Part shown: positions 45,353-54,006 of the stretch, one piece after another
Layout of the letters: each line of letters starts with the position of its first letter
Numbering within the stretch: the first letter of the stretch is position 1
NCBI GenBank assembly: GCA_024233115.1
Contig: JACKQB010000001.1
Coordinates: 682,001 to 746,000 of the forward strand
From: Akkermansiaceae bacterium
GTDB taxonomy: Bacteria; Verrucomicrobiota; Verrucomicrobiia; Verrucomicrobiales; Akkermansiaceae
Reading direction: 5' to 3'
DNA: 64,000 bases
Translations under genes and position numbers: made by a program
Notes under the pieces: model-generated
What the model saw: the letters and a program-made list of their open reading frames with translations, nothing else
Database searches by the model: none
Told to the model about the DNA's origin: nothing

Positions 45353-46828
45353 CTACTTAGTCGCTTTGGCTGCGGGTTTTGTTTTTTGTTTTGAAGGATA
45401 TAGGGCTCGGTAGAGCGGTTTGATTCCAGCGGCGTAGGCTTGGATTTGCCGTGGTGTGGTGCGTGGGCAAACGGCTTCGTAGGCGGCGAGGGCGGCTTTC
45501 TGGATGGTTTTGGTCCAAAGGTCGGTTGCGCCTTCACTGCCGATAGCTTTCGGTAATGGGTAATTTTCGGCCTGTTCGGCGAGGTGGATGAGTTGGCGGT
45601 GCTCATGATCGAGGGTGTGCCAGTAGTTTTGCTGAGCGGCTTCGGTGGGGGCGGCTTCACTGCCGAGCTGTGAGGCGAAAAATTTGACGGCACCGTAGAG
45701 TTTTTTCGAGATGTTGTCGGCGAAGTCGATTCCGGCATGGTAGGTAAGGTGCCCCTGAGGAGTGAAGATGGTGGAAGCAACGGTGAAGGAGGATTCGGTG
45801 GAGTTGAGAATTTTTGCGTCATTGGCTTTGATGAGTTCGCCGACCCAGAAGCGGATGTTAGAGCCGAGATGTTCTTCGCGCTCGTAGTAGGCTTTGAGGA
45901 CGAGTGAGGGGTCGCCGGTGGATTCTTCGCCGACTTTGAGGCAGGTGAGGAGGTGGAGGTCTCTCCAGACGCCGCGGCCGGGACTGGCTCGGAGGAGGTA
46001 TCGATCTCCTTTTTTGGGGTCGATGCGCAGCGTGGTGGAGGGCTCGCGTATGGCGTCGAAATCGAGGTATTGGTGACCTTGGGCGATAGAGACGGTGGTG
46101 AGGTCGTCTGAAAGCCAGAGAGCGCATGGTCTGGGGGCGAGGCGTGAGAGTAAGGTCTGGTCTGCGGGGGCTTCCCAGACTGGTTTGCCGAGCGGTTGAC
46201 CTGTGGAGGCGATGGTGTGGTGGTCGAGGCAGTTGGCGAGGATGGTCTGAGTCAAGGAGTCGCCCTGGAGGATGAGATGGAGAGCTTTCAGCGCGGGGCC
46301 ATTTCCTTTGACGGCGGAAGCCATACTACCGCCGACGAAGAAATTTTGGAGGCAGAGGAGGAGGAGTGCGGCGTCGGATGCTTGCCAAGGTCGGGTGGCT
46401 TCGCCCCAGTGGTCGAGCAGAGTTGGATTGTTTCCAGAGGCTAGGTGAAAGGAGAGTTTGCTGAGAGGTTTTTGGTCTTTCGGGGAGATGTTTTTGGGTT
46501 TGGTTTGGAGCCAGCGTGGGCCGTCTCCGGTAAGATTGAAGTGAGGGTGGATGTTCTCTTGATTTAGGTATGCGGGGATTGAGGAGGCGAGGTTGGTGTC
46601 GAAGGTGTTCCAGTCGTCTGGAGTAGCGGGCGCTTCTAATGCCGATTGCGTGATGCAAACAAGTAGTCGCATAAGGGCGATGCGCTCGTGAGGGAGGCAG
46701 TCGAGGTCGGCGATTTCTTCTCCACGGGAGAAGGCGTCGTTGAGAGAGACGAGGGGTGGGTTTTCCGCTGAGGTGGATTTCCAGCGGACGGGAATCCAGG
46801 GGTGGTCGATGAGGTTGAAATTTTCCAT
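45353..46828 (-). CDS. cas8e: Cascade large subunit Cas8e (Cse1/CasA)
   Basis: This 491-residue protein starts FNLIDHPWIPVRW, followed by VSLNDAF, the usual Cse1 opening, and contains PHERIALMRLLVCITQSAL and an insert-poor middle with FVGGSMASAVKGNGPALKALH. A helical C-terminus (about 370-491) makes the four-helix bundle that contacts the target and recruits Cas3. It recognises the PAM. It starts 15 nt after cas3. Confidence 0.95.
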   Translation of the reverse strand: MENFNLIDHPWIPVRWKSTSAENPPLVSLNDAFSRGEEIADLDCLPHERIALMRLLVCITQSALEAPATPDDWNTFDTNLASSIPAYLNQENIHPHFNLTGDGPRWLQTKPKNISPKDQKPLSKLSFHLASGNNPTLLDHWGEATRPWQASDAALLLLCLQNFFVGGSMASAVKGNGPALKALHLILQGDSLTQTILANCLDHHTIASTGQPLGKPVWEAPADQTLLSRLAPRPCALWLSDDLTTVSIAQGHQYLDFDAIREPSTTLRIDPKKGDRYLLRASPGRGVWRDLHLLTCLKVGEESTGDPSLVLKAYYEREEHLGSNIRFWVGELIKANDAKILNSTESSFTVASTIFTPQGHLTYHAGIDFADNISKKLYGAVKFFASQLGSEAAPTEAAQQNYWHTLDHEHRQLIHLAEQAENYPLPKAIGSEGATDLWTKTIQKAALAAYEAVCPRTTPRQIQAYAAGIKPLYRALYPSKQKTKPAAKATK

Positions 46829-46843
46829 GGTGGTGAGTGTTGG

Positions 46844-49528
46844 TTAGAACCAGTCTTCTTCCGGTTCGGTATAGCTTGGTGATTGTTCGTTCTTTTTGGA
46901 AGTGATTCCGGTTTCCGGGTGGTAGTGGAGCGTGTACTTGTTTGGCGTGCCGAGCAGGTCGAGTTCGGTGGAGTCGTCCTGAACAACGGCGATGACAGCG
47001 TCGCGCATGTGTTGGGGGAGCCACGGGTAATGAGTGGGCTGGTGTTTGAGTAGCTCTGCGGCGAGGTATCTGGAGATCTGGACGGCGTTTTTGTGGAGGG
47101 ATTTGGCGAGCGGGTAGGAGAATTGCTCGGGCCGGATGGTGAAGGAAGAGGGGGCGTTCTCGCCCTGTTGGTATGGAGTGATGGTGATGTTGTCGTTTTG
47201 GGTGAGGGGAGGTTCTTTGAGCAGGATGACGGCGATGGAGGGTTGGATTTTGTAGCGTGTTTCGCGTCCTTCTTGATCGTCGATGGCGGTGGTGAAGGTG
47301 TCTCGGATGCGGGCGGTGCCGGATTGCTGGTTTTCGAGAAGCTGGTATTCGCTGAGGAATTCTGAGAGTGCAGGAGATGTATCGTCCGGAGTTTCTGCAG
47401 ATGCGTTTTCGAGAAGATCGCGAATCTGCGTAGGGAGGGAGATGGTCTTTTGGTTGAGTAAGGTTTGTTGGGCTTGCCAGAGTGTTAGCGGAGGATAGAT
47501 AAAATGGTGAGGATAGAGCTGCTGTTTGACCTCCTTGGCGCTGCCCTGCCAGTCGGTATCCGGGTGAAGAATGTGGCAGGTGGGGGTGGTGAATTCGGTG
47601 GGGCGGTCGTGCTGGTGGCGGTGGAGGCGGCCGATGCGCTGGAGGATGAGGTCGGTGGGTGCGAGGTCGGTGACGAGGAGGTCGGCATCGATATCGACGG
47701 ATTGTTCGACGATCTGGGTGGAGACGAGGAGCGATCCCTTCGGGCGTTTGGCGGGATTTTTACCAAGGCGCTCGACCCAGGTGGATTCGTTCGTTTCGCG
47801 TTTCCACTGCGGGAAGCGGGAATGGATGAGGGAGGCGGGTTGATCCGAGTTTTCGCGCAGCAGGGATTTGAGGGTTTGGTATGTTTGCTGAGCGAGGGCG
47901 ACGGTGTTGCGGATGACAACGACGTTGGCACCGGCGTTGACGTGGTCGGCGATCGATTGCCAGTAGGCGGTGTCGTCGTCGATGAGCGTGTGGTGGTGAA
48001 GTTTGATGGATTTCTCATCGACCTTTTCGGCGACGGGGAAGGGTTCGGCGGTGGTGTTACCTGTGGCGACTTTGGTGATGAGAGGATAGTCGTGTGGAGC
48101 GGTGGATTCGGTGGCTCCGGCGGCGGCGACGAGTTGTTGACGTCTCGCTGCTGTTAGGGTGGCGGAGAGGATGATGATGGTAGAGCCGCACTCGAGCTGA
48201 TACTGGATCAAGCGGTCGATGAGGGCGGACATGTAGGGGTCGTAGGAATGCACTTCGTCGATGACGATGACTTTGCCAGCGAGAGCGAAGTGGCGCAGGG
48301 CGGCAAAGCGTGCGGGGAGGATGGAGAGTAGTGCTTGGTCGATGGTGCCGGTGCCGAAGGGTGCGATGAGCTGCTTGCGGGTGGAGGAGAACCAGCGCAG
48401 GGCCTCGTCGGTGTCGTTGTGGTCTAGCTCGGGGTGTGTGTCTTTTTCTTCGAGCTGATTTGAGAGGGAGATGGTGGCGTCTTCGCTGAGCCATGCGTTG
48501 CCGTGGATGAGGGTTTGGAAGGTGTCGGCATCGATGGTGTTTTTGAGGAACGCGTTGATGCGTTCGTGGATGCGGTTGGAGGTGAGTTGGGTGGGCAGGG
48601 CGAAGTAGAGGCCACGGGCGTGACCTTTTTCCCAGAGTTGGTAGGCGGTGGCGAGAGCGGCTTCTGTTTTACCCATGCCCATCGGGGCTTCGACGATGTA
48701 GAGGCCGGGCTCAGTAGCGGCGTCGAGGAGGGTTTGCTGGATGGGTCGCGGGGTGAATGCTTCTGGATTCTTAGCGGTGAACTGCTGGCCGAAGGTGAGT
48801 GACGACTTGATCGTGGGAGATAGGCGTAACTGGGTGGTTTTCTCTATGGCTTTGCTGGTGACGGTGGGTTCGTCGATGGTGAGATCGATGGGAAACCATT
48901 CCGTGTTTGAGCCGATCCAGTCTGCGAGGATGGTGAAGCCGGTGAGGAAGTGGAGGCGGGCGGCATCGGTGACGGGGTCGTCAGGTTTTGGTGGGTATTT
49001 GGCGATGGGGGTAGTGGGGAGTGGACCGAATACTTGGGTGAGGGTGGCGAGGAGTTCGTCGCGCAATGGAGCGAAGATGTGCTCGAGGCCGCCTTCTGAG
49101 ATTTTTGGGCGGAATCTCGAGTTTTTGAGGGTTGACCATCCTTCCGGGTAGGAGCCGTGGTGGCCTGCGCTAGAGACCGTCCAATGTTTGGCCGTGTCTT
49201 GAAGATGCCATTGGCTGATGAGTGCGTGGTTGGTGGTGAGACCGTTTGGGAGGATTTGAGCTGATACCGATGTGTGATGCTGCCATAGTGGGCACTTCAA
49301 TTGAAAGCCGGGTGTGATCTTGCCGATGTCGTGGGCAGCGATGAGTGTGTTCCAGCCGTTGGGTAAGAGAGATTGGATTTGTGGGGGAAGGGATGAGTGG
49401 AGGTTTTTTGCGACCCAGCCCACGGTGAGGCAGTGATCGGCAACAGAGAGGCAGGGGGTTCCTGTCTCGGGGTTGGTTTTAGCCCAGCAGTCTTGGATCT
49501 CTAGGATGGGATGGGATCTTCTTTGCAT
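46844..49528 (-). CDS. cas3: Cas3 HD nuclease-helicase (type I-E)
   Basis: This 894-residue protein has the HD nuclease first: VADHCLTVGWVAKNL, IAAHDIGKITPGFQ and SSAGHHGSYPEGW supply His/Asp metal ligands. The SF2 helicase follows: Walker A APMGMGKTEAAL near residue 285, DEVH in VIVIDEVHSYDPYMS, SAT in IILSATL, then VSTQIVEQSVDIDADLLVTD and QRIGRLHRH. A C-terminal accessory domain completes it. It is recruited by Cascade and degrades the target DNA. First gene of the cas operon; its promoter should lie in 49529-49660, but no clear boxes were seen. Confidence 0.96.
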   Translation of the reverse strand: MQRRSHPILEIQDCWAKTNPETGTPCLSVADHCLTVGWVAKNLHSSLPPQIQSLLPNGWNTLIAAHDIGKITPGFQLKCPLWQHHTSVSAQILPNGLTTNHALISQWHLQDTAKHWTVSSAGHHGSYPEGWSTLKNSRFRPKISEGGLEHIFAPLRDELLATLTQVFGPLPTTPIAKYPPKPDDPVTDAARLHFLTGFTILADWIGSNTEWFPIDLTIDEPTVTSKAIEKTTQLRLSPTIKSSLTFGQQFTAKNPEAFTPRPIQQTLLDAATEPGLYIVEAPMGMGKTEAALATAYQLWEKGHARGLYFALPTQLTSNRIHERINAFLKNTIDADTFQTLIHGNAWLSEDATISLSNQLEEKDTHPELDHNDTDEALRWFSSTRKQLIAPFGTGTIDQALLSILPARFAALRHFALAGKVIVIDEVHSYDPYMSALIDRLIQYQLECGSTIIILSATLTAARRQQLVAAAGATESTAPHDYPLITKVATGNTTAEPFPVAEKVDEKSIKLHHHTLIDDDTAYWQSIADHVNAGANVVVIRNTVALAQQTYQTLKSLLRENSDQPASLIHSRFPQWKRETNESTWVERLGKNPAKRPKGSLLVSTQIVEQSVDIDADLLVTDLAPTDLILQRIGRLHRHQHDRPTEFTTPTCHILHPDTDWQGSAKEVKQQLYPHHFIYPPLTLWQAQQTLLNQKTISLPTQIRDLLENASAETPDDTSPALSEFLSEYQLLENQQSGTARIRDTFTTAIDDQEGRETRYKIQPSIAVILLKEPPLTQNDNITITPYQQGENAPSSFTIRPEQFSYPLAKSLHKNAVQISRYLAAELLKHQPTHYPWLPQHMRDAVIAVVQDDSTELDLLGTPNKYTLHYHPETGITSKKNEQSPSYTEPEEDWF

Positions 49529-50124
49529 GATGTGCGGTTGGTTGTGTTGCTGTCCTTCAGGGTGGTGGTGTGGGCATGGAATGGGGGGTGCACGGTATTG
49601 TTCTTGTTAGGTGGTGCTTGTTGCTATGGCTTTTATGGATAGGGTAGGTTTGTTATTTGGTGTTGACTAGTAAAAAAACACGAAAGAAGCGAAAAATACG
49701 ACGGAGGAGGAATGGGCCATGGTGATCTGAGTATACGATCCGTGGGATCGGAGGGAAGACTATGGCCGGCACCCGGCCTTCGCGCGAGGCTATGCCTGGG
49801 AGGCCTCGGGTGAAGTGGGGTTCCTGGTCTTGTTGGGATGTGCCTTCGCGGGGGCGCGGATAGAAATTTTTACACACGGATACCACTCTGCTAGAAAGAT
49901 GCTGAGTGGCAAGAATGAATGTGTGGGAATTCCTGGGTGGCGCAGGGGCTCTGCTGAGGTGCTTTGGGTTGCGCCGGGAACTGGTGATGAAGTGGACAAG
50001 GAGTGTCCACCCTCCCTGGGAGGGGCAGAACGTGCCGCCACCTTGCTGTGCGAATTGTGGTGGCTTTTGCTGTTTACTATTTTGAGCGAGTCAGCACGGA
50101 GCCGGGGGCGACCATGCGAGGGGG
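49529..50124. other. Gene-free region upstream of cas3
   Basis: About 600 nt without a credible gene. It should hold the cas promoter. It contains an ACACGAAAG-type repeat (49670-49707), a perfect inverted repeat CGATCC-GTG-GGATCG (49736-49750) and a solitary I-C-like CRISPR repeat (49839-49868). Confidence 0.6.
49839..49868 (+). repeat. Second solitary type I-C-like CRISPR repeat
   Basis: GTGCCTTCGCGGGGGCGC followed by GGATAGAAAT resembles the I-C repeat (GCC...GGGGCGCGGATTGAAAC) in both the G/C palindrome and the GGAT-GAAA tail. It is less exact than the copy at 34842 and points the other way. Together the two flank the whole I-E island. Confidence 0.45.
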
Positions 50125-51411
50125 CTACTTGCCGGCTGTGTTTTTCAGCATGGCATCGAGGACTTTTGAGATGGCTGGGATGTGGCCGTAGGTCTCTTTG
50201 AGTTTGGTGACAGCGCGGTTTGATTTGGAGTTTTCGTGGTTGAAGCTAGAGCCTCCGTTTTTACCGAGTGGTGCAAAATATTTTTTTGAGACCTCGTTGA
50301 TCTCCAATAAGGCCTCGTGGTAGAGTACGTTGTCGGGGGCGCTTGCCAGATCCTTGATGAGTTTATCCAGTGCGGATGCGTTCGCGCCTGATGGACCGTA
50401 AATTTCCTTGAAAACGATCGCGTTAGAGTAGGCCCGCTGGGGGTTTTTGTCCTTCATTGTTTCCAGCCAGCCCAGGGCTGAGAGTTCAAAATCCTTGGCC
50501 TCCCCGGAGTGTTTGCCTTTTTCTTTGGCTAGAAACTTACAATGCATCCAGAACATGCCGTCGCCCCGGTGATCGTCCGGTGCGGAGCCGTGGCCATTGG
50601 CGGCCATCCGGTGAAAGCCGTTTTTTTTGTACTTACTCACGGCGTATGCGGTGAGGTAGCGGTTGTAATCATGGCCACCGCCAAGCCCGTAGATGACGGA
50701 TGTCTTTTCTTCGACTCCTTGCGGGATATAGCCGATATTGGGCATCACCCCGTAGGCTTTTTTAATCTCGGTGTTGACAAAGGCCTGCGCGCCGCCGCCG
50801 GAGTTACCTGTGTAGTGTAGTCTTTTTTCATCGACGGGAAGGTTGTCGAGGATGTGTTCCAGGCAGTTTTTGCAGTTGCTGGAATTTTTGTCCCAGCCGG
50901 CTTGATTGCTTGATTCCACTGAGATGGCTAAAACCCAGCCGAACAGCTCGGCATAGTCGGTAAGGCCCTTGATGAGTCCCGGGTTGCCTCCACCTGAATT
51001 GGTATAAAAAAGCATGGGTGCCTTCCTCCCTGCCTTGAGGCTCTTGGGTAGATAAACGTAATACGTCGAGCCTCCCCCTGCGTCAACCGGTCCGGATACC
51101 TTGCCAAGCGGGTGCGGTAAGTTCGCAGCTGTCTCAGCGCCGCTTCCTTCACCCTTGGCTGCGTCGTCAGAAATCTCGAAGTGTTTTTTGAGTAATTCCT
51201 GATCAGCGTCCACCAACTTGTGCACGGGGACGATGACGGTTTTTCCGTCCGCCTTTTTGAGATGCACTTTGCCGTTTTCTACTTTGAGCGCGACAGCCCG
51301 GACCTCATGGCCCGACTTGGCCTTCCAGCCACGCTCTGCAATCGGCTCGGCTGCAGACACCATTATACACCCGAACAACAAAACCCATAAATACGTTATT
51401 ACTTTCATCAT
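50125..51411 (-). CDS. Secreted SHD1-domain alpha/beta hydrolase
   Basis: This 428-residue protein has a signal peptide (MMKVITYLWVLLFGCIMVSA). An SHD1 (SLA1 homology domain 1-like) module is at about 25-80 (WKAKSGHEVRAVALKVENGKVHLKKADGKTVIVP), frequent in Planctomycetes and Verrucomicrobia. An alpha/beta-hydrolase core follows at about 105-330, with YVYLPKSLKAGRKAPMLFYTNSGGG and the nucleophile elbow YTGNSGGGAQAF; candidate Asp/His residues are in GHDYNRY and ANGHGSAPDDHRGD. The substrate is unknown; esterases and feruloyl/xylan-esterase-like enzymes share this core. On the same strand as the Bat genes, 64 nt downstream of them. Confidence 0.75.
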   Translation of the reverse strand: MMKVITYLWVLLFGCIMVSAAEPIAERGWKAKSGHEVRAVALKVENGKVHLKKADGKTVIVPVHKLVDADQELLKKHFEISDDAAKGEGSGAETAANLPHPLGKVSGPVDAGGGSTYYVYLPKSLKAGRKAPMLFYTNSGGGNPGLIKGLTDYAELFGWVLAISVESSNQAGWDKNSSNCKNCLEHILDNLPVDEKRLHYTGNSGGGAQAFVNTEIKKAYGVMPNIGYIPQGVEEKTSVIYGLGGGHDYNRYLTAYAVSKYKKNGFHRMAANGHGSAPDDHRGDGMFWMHCKFLAKEKGKHSGEAKDFELSALGWLETMKDKNPQRAYSNAIVFKEIYGPSGANASALDKLIKDLASAPDNVLYHEALLEINEVSKKYFAPLGKNGGSSFNHENSKSNRAVTKLKETYGHIPAISKVLDAMLKNTAGK

Positions 51412-51475
51412 TTAAAAAACCTCTGAGACACGAACATAGACCGTGAATGACTGCAACCCAATAAATACCCAATAA

Positions 51476-53941
51476 TTACTCGATCTGGGTGGAGTCAGGC
51501 GCGACCATGCCGATGTTCTCGCTGGCAACCCAACCGGATTGTCCGTCGGGGGTTTCGACGTTTGTCCATGGGCCGCGGACGGCGACGACCTTGAGGTAGG
51601 ACGCCTCGGGTATGCCGCCGGGGTCCTTTTCCTGTCGATGCGCCTCGGTGTAGAGTGGTGATTTTTTTAGGCTAACAGCTTGTGCGTCAAAGGGGGTATG
51701 GAAATCCGAGTCCGGGAAATAATAGACCCCCAGCGCAGCAAGGGTCGCTGCGATGGGAGGCAGGAAAAGCAGGATGATCCAAGGAACCTTGTGCCGGGGC
51801 CTCAGGAGGATGAGGATGAGTGATATGATCAGGAGCATCCATAGAGAGGTGTAAAACAGGGTCTTGTAAACCTGGGGGGTGGTTAGGGTCAGGTAGTTCT
51901 GCCAAGTGGCGATGTTGACGGAGAACGCGCCTTGCTCAAGTTCCAGGTAACGGAGGTTCTGCCGTGCCTTCTGGTGGTCGGGGGCCACGGCCAGGGCGCG
52001 CCTCCAGGCGAGGGCGGCGTGGCCGAACTGATCGAGTCGATAGTGGCAGTTGCCGATGTTGTAAAGCACATCGGCGGGAGTTTCAGCGGGGTTGGGATAT
52101 TCTTTCTGATAGATGTCGATTGCCTGTTGGTATTGCCCGGCTTTCCAGGCATCGCGGGCGCTGGTGATTTGTGATTTGTGATTGGTGATTGGTGAATTGT
52201 GATTGGTGATTGGTGATTGGTGATTTTCTTGGGCGGGGAGATCAGGGGTGGTGAGGATGGTGGACAGCAGGATGAGGGTGATTCTGGAACAGCGCTTGAG
52301 TAGAGCGATGATTTCCTTTTTCCGGTCGGGCGCGATATCCCCGACATCGATGTCATCGGGTAAAAAACACAACTTGTCGCGCTCCGAGAGGATGGTTTCG
52401 AGTTCTTGGTTAGGGTGTAGCCATTGGTCGATGAATCGACCTGCGCGTCGGTAAAAAGTGCGTGTGTCCGCAGGCTCGGAGAGATTTTTCAGAGCCTCCT
52501 TTTTCTTCTGGTCGTCGGGGTGGCTGGCTGAGGCGGCCTTGATTTTCCGTCGAATCGGGATGGCGACGATGATGAGGCAGACGAGGGCGGGAAAAAGATG
52601 ATAGAAGAGCGAGTGGCGGGTGGTGAATGCCGGGCGGGGTGCAGTCGGCTTGTCGATAAATCCGAGGATGCCGCGCATATCGTCGGGTGCGGACCCTACT
52701 TTTTCGTTGATTTCCGGCTGGTCTGTGGATGCTCCGTTTGGCTTGGCTGTTGGGATGATGTTCACCGGGATATCGGTGGTGGTGAGGGTGTGGTATGCCT
52801 TGTCGTCGGGGTCAAAGTAGCTGAATGAATACGGCGGGATTGATACGATGGAGCTGGGAGTGTTAGGTGTCGGGTCAAGATCGGGTCGGAGCAGTTGGCG
52901 GTAGGTGACCACCCCGCTGATGAAGCGCCTTTCCTCACCCCGGGTGATCTTGGAGGTATCGATCACTTTCCAGTCGCTTCCTGTTAGTTGGGGCGGCTGG
53001 ATGTTTTCAAGGTTGCCGGTGCCGCCGACTTGGAGAATGACTTCGGTTGTGTCGGTGTCGTTGAGTGTCAGCTTGGAGCACTCCGCCCTGATTTGGAACT
53101 GTCCGACAGCACCTTGGAAACCCGCCGGAGCGCCTTCGGGGAAGGGCAACACCGTGAACTTCACCGGTGGCAGGGTGAGTTCCAGGGGGATGTCTGAGAT
53201 ACGTGGGCCGAGCCGTGGGTCGATGGTCCGCTGCCTGATGACAAGGCGGAGCTGGGTGGGGCCGAGCGTGGCGGTGCCGGGTTTGATGCCGCTGAGGGTT
53301 GTTTCATAGCTCGCCGACAGATGGGGGATGCCGTTGACAGTGGCCTGACCCAACTGGTGGAGTGGAGGCATGGAGAAGCGCCATGCGAGGCAGTTCTCTT
53401 TTTTGGGGTCAGGCAGCCCCCAGCTGGCGAGGCGCAGTTGTTCCGGCACATAGAGCTTGAGGACGAGTGGGCATTGCTCCCCTTGGTAGAGGTTTGTTTT
53501 CGCGGGGAACCAACCGGCGAGGATGTTGTGGCCCGACAGTCCTGTGGGTAAGCTGACCAGATTGGCAGGATCGTGGACGTGGAATGTGACCGGCGGGCTT
53601 TGCAGTTGTTTTCCACCCGCGCTCATGGCGACAGGGGGGATGGTGTATGTGCCTGGTTTTGCGGAGGTCAACCGGTACTGAAACACCTGGGTCAGCTGGC
53701 GCTGGGTGTCTATCTGGGTGACAGATCTAACAAAATTGACGGCGGTGTTAGGAACGGCGGGAGGCGCTGGCCTGAAATCCGGCTGGGCGCCACGGAGCTG
53801 GATGACCAGGCTGGTTTGTTCACCCGGAATGAGGTGGTCGCTGGTTAGTGCGGCTTCCGCGTAGGGAGCGGGATGATCCTGGGCGTATGCCAGGAGGGGC
53901 ATAAACAGAGCCAGGAAAAGGATGGAGGCTGGTGTTGTCAA
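51476..53941 (-). CDS. BatD-like protein with TPR and SH3-like domains
   Basis: An 821-residue protein with a signal peptide (MTTPASILFLALFMPLLAYA). Residues about 22-400 are the BatD oxygen-tolerance type, with repeated immunoglobulin-like modules (SDHLIPGEQTSLVIQLRG; KPGTYTIPPVAMSAGGK). A membrane helix lies near 455-480 (FPALVCLIIVAIPI). A TPR region follows (AWKAGQYQQAIDIYQKEYP; VLYNIGNCHYRLDQFGHAALAWRRALAVAPDHQKA), two further helices (about 685-735), and a C-terminal SH3-like domain (GPWTNVETPDGQSGWVASENIG). It thus combines BatD and BatE roles. Codons for residues 572-592 consist of a 7-nt tandem repeat (52164-52226). Confidence 0.85.
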   Translation of the reverse strand: MTTPASILFLALFMPLLAYAQDHPAPYAEAALTSDHLIPGEQTSLVIQLRGAQPDFRPAPPAVPNTAVNFVRSVTQIDTQRQLTQVFQYRLTSAKPGTYTIPPVAMSAGGKQLQSPPVTFHVHDPANLVSLPTGLSGHNILAGWFPAKTNLYQGEQCPLVLKLYVPEQLRLASWGLPDPKKENCLAWRFSMPPLHQLGQATVNGIPHLSASYETTLSGIKPGTATLGPTQLRLVIRQRTIDPRLGPRISDIPLELTLPPVKFTVLPFPEGAPAGFQGAVGQFQIRAECSKLTLNDTDTTEVILQVGGTGNLENIQPPQLTGSDWKVIDTSKITRGEERRFISGVVTYRQLLRPDLDPTPNTPSSIVSIPPYSFSYFDPDDKAYHTLTTTDIPVNIIPTAKPNGASTDQPEINEKVGSAPDDMRGILGFIDKPTAPRPAFTTRHSLFYHLFPALVCLIIVAIPIRRKIKAASASHPDDQKKKEALKNLSEPADTRTFYRRAGRFIDQWLHPNQELETILSERDKLCFLPDDIDVGDIAPDRKKEIIALLKRCSRITLILLSTILTTPDLPAQENHQSPITNHNSPITNHKSQITSARDAWKAGQYQQAIDIYQKEYPNPAETPADVLYNIGNCHYRLDQFGHAALAWRRALAVAPDHQKARQNLRYLELEQGAFSVNIATWQNYLTLTTPQVYKTLFYTSLWMLLIISLILILLRPRHKVPWIILLFLPPIAATLAALGVYYFPDSDFHTPFDAQAVSLKKSPLYTEAHRQEKDPGGIPEASYLKVVAVRGPWTNVETPDGQSGWVASENIGMVAPDSTQIE
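52164..52226 (-). repeat. Nine-copy heptanucleotide tandem repeat within the BatD-like gene
   Basis: On the plus strand nine consecutive units of GTGATTK occur (one reads GTGAATT), 63 nt in total. The translation is a 7-residue repeat (NHQSPIT, NHNSPIT, NHKSQIT). Because 7 is not divisible by 3, gain or loss of a unit would shift the frame. Confidence 0.85.
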
Positions 53942-53965
53942 ATGGATGTTTGTTCGGTGGCTTCG

Positions 53966-54006
53966 ATTGGGGCGGTGGGTGCGGGCGGGACGCCCACGCT
54001 CCCTTG
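53966..54006 (-). repeat. GC-rich hairpin repeat, copy 3
   Basis: On the minus strand, AAGGGAGCGTGGGC and its G/C hairpin follow directly on the stop codon of the VWA-TPR gene, as copy 1 follows the phoH stop. It lies between two Bat genes. Confidence 0.6.

Noticed and set aside
49815..50201. Plus-strand frame of 128 codons upstream of cas3
   Set aside because: No domain, runs through the I-C-like repeat and into the end of the SHD1 gene.
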